Position numbers and translations under genes: made by a program. The notes under the pieces were generated by a model that was not told the DNA's origin, did no database searches, and was given only the letters and a program-made list of their open reading frames with translations. A DNA stretch of 46,560 nt from a virus, in IMG/VR virus record IMGVR_UViG_3300035114_000005, positions 1-46,560 of that record. One strand, 5' to 3'. Shown here piece after piece: positions 14,063 through 21,293 of this stretch; the stretch's first letter is position 1, and every line of letters starts with the position of its first letter.

Positions 14063-16653
14063 AGCGCTTTGTTGCAGCGATCCTGACGCTTGTTTCGCTG
14101 TGCTGGGCGATAGATGCGGGAGCGAGATTCCCGCGGGGCACGCCGACCGCGTCCAATCTAAATTTGCTACAGGAGAACATCTTCGGTCTGACCGGCTCCG
14201 CATGGCAGACTCCAAGTGGCTACTACGCGCCCGGGGTTGGCAGCCCGGCTGTCAGCACAGCGGACTATTATCATCTCAACGGAATGTCATGGGCGCGCTT
14301 CTATGATCTGACAGCCACAGCATGTGGGTCGGCTGGCGCATCAATTGCGGCTGCCAACGGCAGGTATTTGTTTGTCACGGCACCGGATCACCCCGGCGGA
14401 AATTATAATTTCAACGGCGGTTATGATTTTCGTATTGGTTTCAGCAACGATCCAGGCGTGCTGCCGTCTACACTAAGGAACATATACTCTGGCGCAGTCA
14501 CTGCGGCTGCGCAGATCGCCAGCTTTACCGGCACAATATCGGGCACGACGCTTACCGTGGCGTCGATTTCCGGGTATCTGACGTTCGACAACCACGCAAC
14601 TTTGACCGGCGCGGGGGTGACAGCGAACACTTCCATAACGGCTCAATTGACCGGAACAGAAGGCGGTAACGGCACCTATACCGTCAACAATTCGCAGTCA
14701 GTCGGCCCGGTAGCGATGACTGCAGTACAGACCAACTATAGTATTTATCAAAATCCATTCTTTGTCTGCAATCCAGATGATGCCTCGTTTCCGTTTTATC
14801 TGTACGCAGAGGGCTCGGCGTCCGGCATTCAACACGAAGAAGGCGTAATCAAATCGGCCGACCTCATAACATGGACGTCGCCGCAACCAACGCACATCAC
14901 GCCGACATTTGGCAGTTGGTCAAGCTACCAGCGTCCGGTGCGCGATGGTGCCAATTCGTGGCATTCGACAGGCTTTGAGGTAGGGTATTTCCTAAACGGT
15001 AACGTCTTTGCGCGGTCTAAGTGGATAAGCACGGATGGTTTAAAATGGTCTCCGGCGTCGACAACGATCAATTCTTGCCTCCCAACTTCCGCCCAATCGC
15101 CAGCTGGGTCGACCAGTTGTGCTGGCACTAACGTACTTGCTGTTGGGGCGGAGGCCGCCCCGGATACGGTGACTATTGGCGCCACTGCGTGGCAGATAGG
15201 AAAATTCGACACGTTCACGGGCGGTGTCCGCGTTGGCTCGCAGTGGGTAGGCAGGGCTCCCATTGACGCGAATTTCAACAATCTCAACAGCCCGGCGCAA
15301 GTTAACGTCTCCGCAGCATACGGGGGCGTGTATCCCGGTCCGGGTTATTTGCAGGCAGCGTCTGCATTCATTGAGGACGGCATAGCCCACTATTGGGGGC
15401 TAACCGGGTTCTTCCCTAGCAGTTCGCTTTTTGGTCTGGTAGACGCCGCCACATACGCCAATGGTGGGGGTCTCTGGCAGCAAGGTCTCGATTATTATAC
15501 GGAGATTATTGACAGCAGCGCTGCAGCTACGGCTGCGCCGATCGGCGTCAAAGCAACCTGCGCCAGTTCCGTCGCGTCTCTGACTTGGTTCAACGCCCTG
15601 CCGCAACAGACCTATCGCCTATACCGGGGGACGACAGCCGGAACGCAGGCGACCTTGGTCGGCGACTTCACAGGTACGAGCGCCACCGATAGTGGCATGA
15701 CGTTGAACGCGGTGACCTATTATAAGCTGGTGTACCTCCAAAGCGGCGTCGAACAGAAAAACCGGGTCGTCAGCACTTGGTGTTCAAGCGATTCCGCATT
15801 CGTCAACGCGCATTATACCCGCGCTTCGGCAGGCGGTGCGGATATGACCACCTGCAATCGAACGATGATTAATGCGTTCGATGCATGGCTTGTCTCTAAC
15901 AGCCTCTCCAACAATCTGCTCTTTGCCACGATGCCCGATTTCTGCGTCGCCAAAAGTGGCAGCGTCATCACCAAAATATTCGATATGGGGACGACGCGGC
16001 TACCGCGCGGCGGAGACTACACACCTCTAACATCTGGGACTACCTACAGTGCGACCGGCATAAGCAGCAAGCCGGCATGGCTCAATGCTGCGAACACGGA
16101 TGGAGGCTACTACGGCGGAGGTCCTCAGGGGCTCAACAACATCCGCCGCAAGACGCAGATCACGGTTTTTGCTGCTTATCAAAAGCCTGGAACAGCGCAA
16201 GCAAGTGCATTCGTCATAAATCAGTTTGGCGCTCGCATGATGCTGACCCATACGGCCGGGACGCCGGGGGCTGTGAATTTTCTCTTGGCTGACGCGACGC
16301 AGCAGAAGACCGCTACGGCGACCCTTTCTTCGGCTACGGCCTTTAATTCGATGGCTGGTACGTTTGATGGCACCACGGCGATTGCTTATGGAAATGCTGT
16401 AGCGGGAAGCGGGCAGACCGGGCTTGTCATCCCCAGCCCAAACCTAAATCCACCAGATGTTCTGACCGGCGATGTGGGGTTTGCGAGCCTCATACCGGTC
16501 CTGATGTCAGGTACGGATTCTGGTCTCTACAATTCTAGTACAGCGTCGTACGGTGGTGCCAATCAGGCGCTCTACAATGGCCGCGCTCAGATGGTCTTCG
16601 ACAAGGCCCTTTCCGGGGCTCAGATCACGTCCCTCGATGCACTCGTACGGTAG
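14059..16653 (+). CDS. Multi-domain adsorption protein with signal peptide (864 aa)
   Basis: ATG 14059 overlaps the previous stop. The signal ([14 protein letters not shown]) is followed at once by A-R-F-P-R-G-T-P (22-29), shared with the upstream tailspike. Residues about 60-480 resemble a beta-propeller of the glycosidase type (Y-L-Y-A-E-G, then S-A-D-L-I-T-W-T-S and S-T-D-G-L-K-W-S), interrupted at about 153-222 by a small repeat module ([10 protein letters not shown] ... [10 protein letters not shown]) common in phage fibres. A fibronectin-III-like domain lies at about 492-575 and a LamG-like domain at the C terminus. Probable receptor-binding or glycan-processing spike; the enzymatic activity is unproven. 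Confidence 0.75.
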   Translation: MKRFVAAILTLVSLCWAIDAGARFPRGTPTASNLNLLQENIFGLTGSAWQTPSGYYAPGVGSPAVSTADYYHLNGMSWARFYDLTATACGSAGASIAAANGRYLFVTAPDHPGGNYNFNGGYDFRIGFSNDPGVLPSTLRNIYSGAVTAAAQIASFTGTISGTTLTVASISGYLTFDNHATLTGAGVTANTSITAQLTGTEGGNGTYTVNNSQSVGPVAMTAVQTNYSIYQNPFFVCNPDDASFPFYLYAEGSASGIQHEEGVIKSADLITWTSPQPTHITPTFGSWSSYQRPVRDGANSWHSTGFEVGYFLNGNVFARSKWISTDGLKWSPASTTINSCLPTSAQSPAGSTSCAGTNVLAVGAEAAPDTVTIGATAWQIGKFDTFTGGVRVGSQWVGRAPIDANFNNLNSPAQVNVSAAYGGVYPGPGYLQAASAFIEDGIAHYWGLTGFFPSSSLFGLVDAATYANGGGLWQQGLDYYTEIIDSSAAATAAPIGVKATCASSVASLTWFNALPQQTYRLYRGTTAGTQATLVGDFTGTSATDSGMTLNAVTYYKLVYLQSGVEQKNRVVSTWCSSDSAFVNAHYTRASAGGADMTTCNRTMINAFDAWLVSNSLSNNLLFATMPDFCVAKSGSVITKIFDMGTTRLPRGGDYTPLTSGTTYSATGISSKPAWLNAANTDGGYYGGGPQGLNNIRRKTQITVFAAYQKPGTAQASAFVINQFGARMMLTHTAGTPGAVNFLLADATQQKTATATLSSATAFNSMAGTFDGTTAIAYGNAVAGSGQTGLVIPSPNLNPPDVLTGDVGFASLIPVLMSGTDSGLYNSSTASYGGANQALYNGRAQMVFDKALSGAQITSLDALVR

Positions 16654-16663
16654 GAGCAGTACC

Positions 16664-17971
16664 ATGAAACGCATCCTGTTAGCCCTCGCGTTGCTCCTGC
16701 CGGTTCACGCGCACGCGCAGACTACCAAGGCAGCGCTCGTCACCGAGATCAACACCAACCTCGCCAGCGGGCAGTCTGGTGGCATCACAGCGCTGCAGCT
16801 GCGCACCACCATGCTCGACGTGGTCAACTCGATCATGCCGACGGCGCCGGTGGTGACGGGCAATTTCGCCTGCTTCAACGGCACCACGGGGCTGCTGCAG
16901 GATTGCGTCAAGGTGCCTCCGGCCGGAGCTGTCGTCGGCACCACCGATTCGCAGGTGCTTACCAACAAGACAATTTCCGGCGCGAGCAACACGCTGACCG
17001 TTCGGCTGGCAAATGACGTCACGGGTAACCTGCCGGTCACCAACCTCAACAGTGGCACCAGCGCGTCGGCGGCGACCTTCTGGCGCGGCGATGGATCGTG
17101 GGCAACGCCCGCGGGAGGTGGTAACGTAAATGTCAGCGGCACTGCTACGGTTGGGGATTTGATCCAGGCCACGAACGCGACAGCCACAACGGTCGTCAGC
17201 ACTGGCTACAGCGCCACCCAGATCCCCGGACTGATCCCGACGACGTCGACCGTGACGATCACCAATGCCTCACCGGGTATTGTGTCGTGGACCTCGCATG
17301 GCCTGACAGTCGGCACCGTTGTGTTCTTCTGCACTACGGGCGCACTGCCGACCGGCTTGACGGCGTGCGTGCCGGGTATTGGCCCGGCGCTCTCAGCGAA
17401 CACCTATATGTCGAACCCGACGCTTTACTATGTTTGCTCGGGCGCGACGCTCCTCACAAACAGTTTTGCCGTCGCCACTTCGATGGCGAATGCCAAGGCC
17501 GGTACCTGCCTCAACACGTCTTCCGCTGGCTCCGGCACGCACACAGCGTTCGCCAACGCGATGGCCTGTGCGGGCTGCATCGGGGAACTGATCTGGAACA
17601 CTGTTGTTTCGGGCGCCCCGGTGAACATAGTGACCACCGGCGTCAGCCAGGTATGGCAGAGCATCACGGTTCCGGCGGGGATCTGGGAGCTGGGTGGCAA
17701 CACTTCGGTCATCGGCACCAGCGGCACCACGGTGTTCACGCACATGCATGCCGGCATTGTGTACGGGTTCAGCAGCACGCCTACTGCGCCGTTCAACGGG
17801 AGCACAGCAGCGCATATCACGTCCAATTCCCCGAACGGTTGGGTCTTGCCCAACACGACAGAAATTGCGCCATTGTTCGGCAGCACGACGGTGAATGCTG
17901 TCGTCAATTCTGATTTCAGCGGCGGCGCAGCAGGTGCTTACGGAAGGACGTGGGCTAGACGAGTCAAATAG
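16664..17971 (+). CDS. Tail-fibre-like protein with signal peptide (435 aa)
   Basis: ATG 16664 follows TAGGAG; longer in-frame starts (16553) would overlap the previous gene. The Sec signal is [17 protein letters not shown], cleaved before Gln-Thr. The mature part starts with a short helical region ([13 protein letters not shown]) then the [13 protein letters not shown] motif typical of phage tail-fibre shafts, and [11 protein letters not shown]. The rest is beta-rich with many Thr and Ala residues. Last of the five-gene export-signal block before the lysis cassette. Confidence 0.78.
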   Translation: MKRILLALALLLPVHAHAQTTKAALVTEINTNLASGQSGGITALQLRTTMLDVVNSIMPTAPVVTGNFACFNGTTGLLQDCVKVPPAGAVVGTTDSQVLTNKTISGASNTLTVRLANDVTGNLPVTNLNSGTSASAATFWRGDGSWATPAGGGNVNVSGTATVGDLIQATNATATTVVSTGYSATQIPGLIPTTSTVTITNASPGIVSWTSHGLTVGTVVFFCTTGALPTGLTACVPGIGPALSANTYMSNPTLYYVCSGATLLTNSFAVATSMANAKAGTCLNTSSAGSGTHTAFANAMACAGCIGELIWNTVVSGAPVNIVTTGVSQVWQSITVPAGIWELGGNTSVIGTSGTTVFTHMHAGIVYGFSSTPTAPFNGSTAAHITSNSPNGWVLPNTTEIAPLFGSTTVNAVVNSDFSGGAAGAYGRTWARRVK

Positions 17972-17985
17972 AAAGGGAGAACGAC

Positions 17986-18471
17986 ATGCCTACTTGGCCG
18001 AAGGATACGATGCAGGCAAAGATTGCCTTCTACGGCGATCCGCGGGGCCCGCACGGGGTCAACGAGACCTGGTTCTCGAACAACGTGGTTCGGGTAGTGC
18101 CACCTTGGAAGATGACCTACGCGGGCAAGCCGATCGCCTCGATCGCTTTCCACAAGAAGTGCGCGCCGGCGCTCACAGCAGCCCTCAACGATATCTGGGA
18201 AGCCTGCGAGCATGACCAGAGCACGATCAAGAAGAACGGTCTTGACGAGTACGGCGGCTCATTTAATTACCGACTGATTCGCGGGCGGTCCGAGTTGTCG
18301 AATCATTCCTTCGCCATTGCCATCGACATCGCTCCGACAGGCAACGAATTAGGTAAGAAGGTAGGGAAGATGCCCGCCTTCGCCGTCAAGGCGTTCAAGG
18401 ATCAGGGGTTCCGGTGGGGTGGCGACTACAAAGGTCGCAAGGATTGGATGCACTTCGAGGCGGTTAGCTAG
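17986..18471 (+). CDS. Endolysin, M15-family peptidase (161 aa)
   Basis: The zinc-peptidase motifs of the VanY/M15 family are clear: S-N-H-S-F-A-I-A-I-D-I gives the S-x-H-x(6)-D signature (His107, Asp114), and D-W-M-H-F-E (153-158) supplies the second histidine (His156). Such enzymes cut peptide bonds in peptidoglycan stem peptides. There is no signal peptide, so it should accumulate in the cytoplasm and need the holin-like protein encoded next. Size matches single-domain phage endolysins. RBS is GAAAGGGAG before ATG 17986. Confidence 0.92.
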   Translation: MPTWPKDTMQAKIAFYGDPRGPHGVNETWFSNNVVRVVPPWKMTYAGKPIASIAFHKKCAPALTAALNDIWEACEHDQSTIKKNGLDEYGGSFNYRLIRGRSELSNHSFAIAIDIAPTGNELGKKVGKMPAFAVKAFKDQGFRWGGDYKGRKDWMHFEAVS

Positions 18472-18499
18472 TTGTAATTGTGGCAGAAGCCGCGTAACA

Positions 18500-18513
18500 A
18501 TGTTGCGCAACAT
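18500..18513. promoter_or_regulatory. 14-bp perfect palindrome before the holin-like gene
   Basis: ATGTTGCGCAACAT is a perfect palindrome, followed by AG and the ribosome site AAAGGGTG. A related element, ATGTTCCGCCTAACATAG, lies in the putative promoter at 20360-20388; the flanks also match (CCGCGT upstream in both). It could be an operator or a divergent promoter copy lacking the -35. Confidence 0.45.
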
Positions 18514-18527
18514 AGAAAGGGTGACCT

Positions 18528-18869
18528 ATGAACGATATTAACCTCAAAGCCATTTTGACCCCCCTCTTTGGGCTTGCAGCGACATGGTTGGCTACCAAAC
18601 TTAATTTTCTGGGCATTGACCAAGCTACCTGGACCACGATGGTGTCGGCAGCTGGTTTTGGCATTGTGGCTGCAGTACTCGGCCTGTTCACCAAGACATC
18701 CAACGTACTCGACACCGCCGGTGCCCAGCCGGGCACGACGGTGGTGACCACGAAGTTGATGGCAGACTCGCTTCCTAACAACAATGACGTGATCGCGGTG
18801 ACCCCGCAGATCGCCAATGCGATCGCCAACGCCACGCCACCGTCGCCGAACGCCGTTCCAAAAACGTGA
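18528..18869 (+). CDS. Holin-like membrane protein (113 aa)
   Basis: Directly after the endolysin. Two hydrophobic segments (about residues 8-27: A-I-L-T-P-L-F-G-L-A-A-T-W-L-A, and 34-54: M-V-S-A-A-G-F-G-I-V-A-A-V-L-G-L) are followed by a polar tail rich in Asn, Pro and Thr. Size and topology suit a class II holin that would permeabilise the inner membrane and release the M15 endolysin. Assignment rests on position and topology, not on sequence similarity. Confidence 0.65.
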   Translation: MNDINLKAILTPLFGLAATWLATKLNFLGIDQATWTTMVSAAGFGIVAAVLGLFTKTSNVLDTAGAQPGTTVVTTKLMADSLPNNNDVIAVTPQIANAIANATPPSPNAVPKT

Positions 18870-19135
18870 TCTTTTCGTGGATCGAGTTCGCGGTCCAGGC
18901 ACTTAAGGTGCTCAACGCGCTCATAAACTGGGCGCACGACCGCGGCATGATCGACGAGGGGCGCCGGCAGGTGATCGCCGAGTACGCGATGAAGATCGCG
19001 GCCAAGGTCGAGACCCGAGACAAGTTGAGGGAGCGAATCGATGCAATGTCTGAACCCGAGGTGGATCAGGAATTGCGCGACCTTGTCCGTCCTCCTAGTG
19101 GTGCCCCCAAGCCAGTGCACCCCCGAACAGATTGA
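18866..19135 (+). CDS. Small membrane-associated protein, possible i-spanin (89 aa)
   Basis: GTG 18866 overlaps the holin-like stop. A moderately hydrophobic N terminus (I-F-S-W-I-E-F-A-V-Q-A-L-K-V-L-N-A-L-I) is followed by a charged helix (R-R-Q-V-I-A-E-Y-A-M-K-I-A-A-K-V-E-T-R-D-K-L-R-E-R). The next gene begins inside it in another frame, as with Rz/Rz1 pairs, so an inner-membrane spanin role is suggested. The N-terminal segment is weak for a membrane span, so the role is uncertain. Confidence 0.55.
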   Translation: MIFSWIEFAVQALKVLNALINWAHDRGMIDEGRRQVIAEYAMKIAAKVETRDKLRERIDAMSEPEVDQELRDLVRPPSGAPKPVHPRTD

Positions 19136-19277
19136 TAGTTTCTGCAAGATTTACACGCAGATGCTGGTTGAAGAAAAGGACGCCGAAGCCGTAGTCAAGC
19201 TACCGTTATCGATCAAAAAACGTTTGCTTACGAATGAAAAGTTCTATCGACAGAATTGTCCGCAGCCGGAAGTGTGA
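19041..19277 (+). CDS. Small Cys-containing exported protein, possible o-spanin (78 aa)
   Basis: ATG 19041 has a good GAGGGAG site and lies inside the preceding gene in another frame (95 bases of overlap). The sequence has a short hydrophobic stretch (A-T-L-S-V-L-L-V-V-P-P-S-Q-C) with Cys26 at its end, then a helical region with two more Cys. This resembles a Rz1-like outer-membrane lipoprotein, but the lipobox is not canonical. Nested position and lysis context are the main evidence. Confidence 0.55.
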   Translation: MQCLNPRWIRNCATLSVLLVVPPSQCTPEQIDSFCKIYTQMLVEEKDAEAVVKLPLSIKKRLLTNEKFYRQNCPQPEV

Positions 19278-19314
19278 TCTGAATTATACAGCGGGGGCGA
19301 CAGATTGGTGATAG

Positions 19315-19527
19315 ATGACACTGCCGGAGATTTTGGAATACGTGAAGGCCGGCGGCGGCATCCTCGCCCCGGTTTTCGCCATTCTCTGGTGGTTAGAGCG
19401 AGGAGAGCGCCAGGATTCGCAGACGGAGCTGAAACAAGTTTCGGAGAAGTCTGTTGTGGCTATAACCGAGCTCAAGTCTTTGATTGGCCAACTAGCAACC
19501 ATTTTCAAGCCCAATGGCGGGCCGTGA
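19315..19527 (+). CDS. Small membrane protein (70 aa)
   Basis: ATG 19315. Residues 12-27 (A-G-G-G-I-L-A-P-V-F-A-I-L-W-W-L) form one hydrophobic segment, followed by a charged helix (S-E-K-S-V-V-A-I-T-E-L-K-S-L-I). One-span proteins of this type sit in many lysis cassettes as holin or antiholin candidates. The stop overlaps the next ATG (TGATG). Confidence 0.6.
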   Translation: MTLPEILEYVKAGGGILAPVFAILWWLERGERQDSQTELKQVSEKSVVAITELKSLIGQLATIFKPNGGP

Positions 19528-19751
19528 TGGGATGGGCCATGCGGCTGTACGAAAAATTGACAGGCATTGCCCACCGTCATGACGACGCTGATCGCGTTGC
19601 TCGGGCGGCCGATGGCCTGACTGACAGCATCAGGGAACTTTCTGCAACCTTGAAGCCCTACCGCGAATCTGATGACCCTTTGGTGGCGTTGATGACCGAT
19701 GTGTTCAATCGACGACAGTTAAGGGATGAACGTGACAAGCTTCATTCTTGA
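19527..19751 (+). CDS. Hypothetical small protein (74 aa)
   Basis: Start at ATG 19527 overlaps the previous stop; an upstream in-frame ATG at 19305 would make the gene overlap its neighbour entirely. The product is helical and charged (H-D-D-A-D-R-V-A-R-A-A-D-G-L-T-D-S-I-R-E-L) and ends with L-M-T-D-V-F-N-R-R-Q-L-R-D-E-R. No membrane segment or known family. Confidence 0.6.
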   Translation: MGWAMRLYEKLTGIAHRHDDADRVARAADGLTDSIRELSATLKPYRESDDPLVALMTDVFNRRQLRDERDKLHS

Positions 19752-20157
19752 ACAGGTCAATGGGGTCGCATCGATTCTGACCTTTTGCCTGCTCGTATTC
19801 CTTACCTTTTATCTCTGGGACTGGCTGATCTACAAGCATACTTCTGTATGGAAGGCGTTGTGGATCGGCTTGCCCCCCGCGATCGCGCTCGCTGGAGTCA
19901 TGTATCTCGAGAAGATGGGCACGCTGATGACGCGCGCGGTGGTTTGGACCTGGCGCATGGTGTCCGATGGTGCTGTGCCGTTCACGAGTGTTGAGATGTT
20001 CTTCTTGCTGCTGGGTGCGCTAACGACTTCCGCAGCGCTGCTTCTGATGATTCGCCTGCTTAGCCGGCCGCGGTTCGGTGAATGGCCTTGGGTTGTTTCC
20101 TTGGTCCTTGCTGTCGGATTTGTGCTAGTTTCCACCGGCGCGCACCTGTGGAGCTGA
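19726..20157 (+). CDS. Four-span integral membrane protein (143 aa)
   Basis: ATG 19726 overlaps the previous gene by 26 bases. Hydrophobic segments lie at about 16-35, 45-60, 88-108 and 120-140 with short loops (for example W-R-M-V-S-D-G-A-V-P-F). No enzymatic motif. The position at the end of the lysis set suggests a second holin or an antiholin, but such topology also fits superinfection-exclusion proteins. Function unknown. Confidence 0.65.
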   Translation: MNVTSFILEQVNGVASILTFCLLVFLTFYLWDWLIYKHTSVWKALWIGLPPAIALAGVMYLEKMGTLMTRAVVWTWRMVSDGAVPFTSVEMFFLLLGALTTSAALLLMIRLLSRPRFGEWPWVVSLVLAVGFVLVSTGAHLWS

Positions 20158-20159
20158 AC

Positions 20160-20363
20160 ATGATCGACGCAATTCTTCTTTCCGTTCTCATGGCGATCAT
20201 GGTGGGCCTTAATATCTATACGGCGTTTGTTGCGCGGCGAACCCGCAAAGATATGCAGCTCTTGGAGCAGAACACGAATTCCAAAATGGATGCGATCCTG
20301 GCACTCACAGCAAAAGCTTCTAGGGCTGCGGGTTTACAGGAGGGGCGTGACGAACCGCGTTGA
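20160..20363 (+). CDS. Small membrane plus coiled-coil protein (67 aa)
   Basis: ATG 20160 starts 2 bases after the previous stop. A hydrophobic segment (A-I-L-L-S-V-L-M-A-I-M-V-G-L-N-I) is followed by a basic turn (R-R-T-R-K) and a charged helix (M-Q-L-L-E-Q-N-T-N-S-K-M-D-A). Last gene of the lysis-region operon; the next transcription unit probably starts at the promoter overlapping its stop. Confidence 0.6.
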   Translation: MIDAILLSVLMAIMVGLNIYTAFVARRTRKDMQLLEQNTNSKMDAILALTAKASRAAGLQEGRDEPR

Positions 20364-20388
20364 CACAATGTTCCGCCTAACATAGTCT
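20360..20388 (+). promoter_or_regulatory. Putative late promoter 2 (scaffold-coat operon)
   Basis: TTGACA (20360-20365), 17 bases, TAGTCT (20383-20388). The extended block CGCGTTGACACA matches the one at 4784-4795 in 11 of 12 bases. The spacer contains ATGTT-CCGCCT-AACAT, related to the palindrome at 18500. Start expected near 20395, just before the triple-hairpin leader. Confidence 0.5.
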
Positions 20389-20404
20389 GCGCGCAATTAA
20401 GTTT

Positions 20405-20476
20405 CGACTTGCTGCCGTAAGCAGCTGCCGACTTGCACCCGGAAGGTGCTGCCGACTAGTGGCCGTAAGCCCACCG
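20405..20476 (+). repeat. Three tandem 24-bp hairpin units in the scaffold leader
   Basis: Units at 20405-20428, 20429-20452 and 20453-20476 each start CGACT and fold: GCTGC-CGTAA-GCAGC (20411-20425), GCACC-CGGAA-GGTGC (20435-20449), and GTGGCC-GTAA-GCCCAC (20459-20474, one C-C mismatch). Stems differ but both arms change together, and all loops contain GNAA. The array ends one base before the scaffold ribosome site AAGGAG, so in the mRNA it is positioned to control translation, stability or packaging. Confidence 0.75.
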
Positions 20477-20488
20477 AAGGAGAGTAGA

Positions 20489-21253
20489 ATGGACCCGCGA
20501 GATCCGGTTGAAGGGGAAGCTCATGTCGAAGACGACTTTGAAGAAGTCCAGTCAGCCGATGAAACCGAGCAAGCAGGGGAACAAGATGCCGCCGCTGACG
20601 AAGGGGCGGATGAAACCGAAGGTTCGGAAGGGGATGGCGAGGGGTCGGTAGACGACGAACCTCCAGCGCGGCGGCCCAACCGGGCGCAATCGCGTATCCA
20701 GTCCCTTACCCAGACGCTCGCGCAGGAGAAGGCGGAGCGACAGAGAATTGACCGGGAGCTGATGGAGCTCCGCGCTGAGCAGCGCGCCCGTCAGCAGCCG
20801 CAAGGAGAAAGCCAGGAGGCCAAGGCGGCGCGTCGCGCCCTCATGGACCCGATGGAAGTGATGCGGGAAGACCTGAAGGACTCGGAGCAGCGCACTGCAG
20901 CATTGCTCCGCCAGCAGGCGATCCAGCAGCAGGAGACCAGCGATAAGCTGTTGTATAACAGCATCTTACGAGACGCGCCGCATTTGAAGAAGTACGACGC
21001 CGAGGTCGAGAAGATTCGGAAGGAGCAGGAAGATCGCGGCGTGTTCGTGCCGCGGGAAGTTCTGCTCGATCTGGCCATCGGGCGCGCGGCGCGCGCGGCG
21101 GCAACCAAAGCGGCGCCGAAGGCAAAGGCTCAGGGGCAGCAGCGCATTGCAGCGCAGCAGTCCAAGCCAGCCGGGGCTCGAGGAGATACTGCTACCGCTC
21201 GCGGGAAGCAGGGAGACAGCCCGGAGAGCCGGCTGCTGAACGTGCCAATTTAA
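20489..21253 (+). CDS. Capsid scaffolding protein (254 aa)
   Basis: ATG 20489 with AAGGAG. The product is extremely charged: an acidic N terminus (E-D-D-F-E-E-V, E-T-E-G-S-E-G-D-G-E), a central coiled coil (I-Q-S-L-T-Q-T-L-A-Q-E-K-A-E-R, then M-E-L-R-A-E-Q-R-A-R-Q-Q) and a Lys/Arg-rich C terminus suited to bind coat. It stands just before the coat gene, as in P22-like and N4-like heads. It would form the internal core of the prohead and leave before packaging. Assigned by composition and position. Confidence 0.82.
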   Translation: MDPRDPVEGEAHVEDDFEEVQSADETEQAGEQDAAADEGADETEGSEGDGEGSVDDEPPARRPNRAQSRIQSLTQTLAQEKAERQRIDRELMELRAEQRARQQPQGESQEAKAARRALMDPMEVMREDLKDSEQRTAALLRQQAIQQQETSDKLLYNSILRDAPHLKKYDAEVEKIRKEQEDRGVFVPREVLLDLAIGRAARAAATKAAPKAKAQGQQRIAAQQSKPAGARGDTATARGKQGDSPESRLLNVPI

Positions 21254-21274
21254 GGCAACGCACTACGCGTTGCC
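21254..21274 (+). other. Hairpin between scaffold and coat genes
   Basis: GGCAACGC-ACTAC-GCGTTGCC (8-bp stem, 5-base loop) followed by ATTTTA, 20 bases before the coat start. It could act as a partial terminator or as a processing/stability element that raises coat over scaffold expression. Confidence 0.6.
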
Positions 21275-21293
21275 ATTTTAGGAGACGACTGGA

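Noticed and set aside
10067-17971. Diversity-generating retroelement acting on the fibre genes
   Set aside because: No reverse transcriptase gene and no template/variable repeat pair were seen anywhere in the window.
20405-20476. CRISPR-like array
   Set aside because: Only three contiguous 24-base units without spacers and no cas genes; tandem hairpins explain it better.
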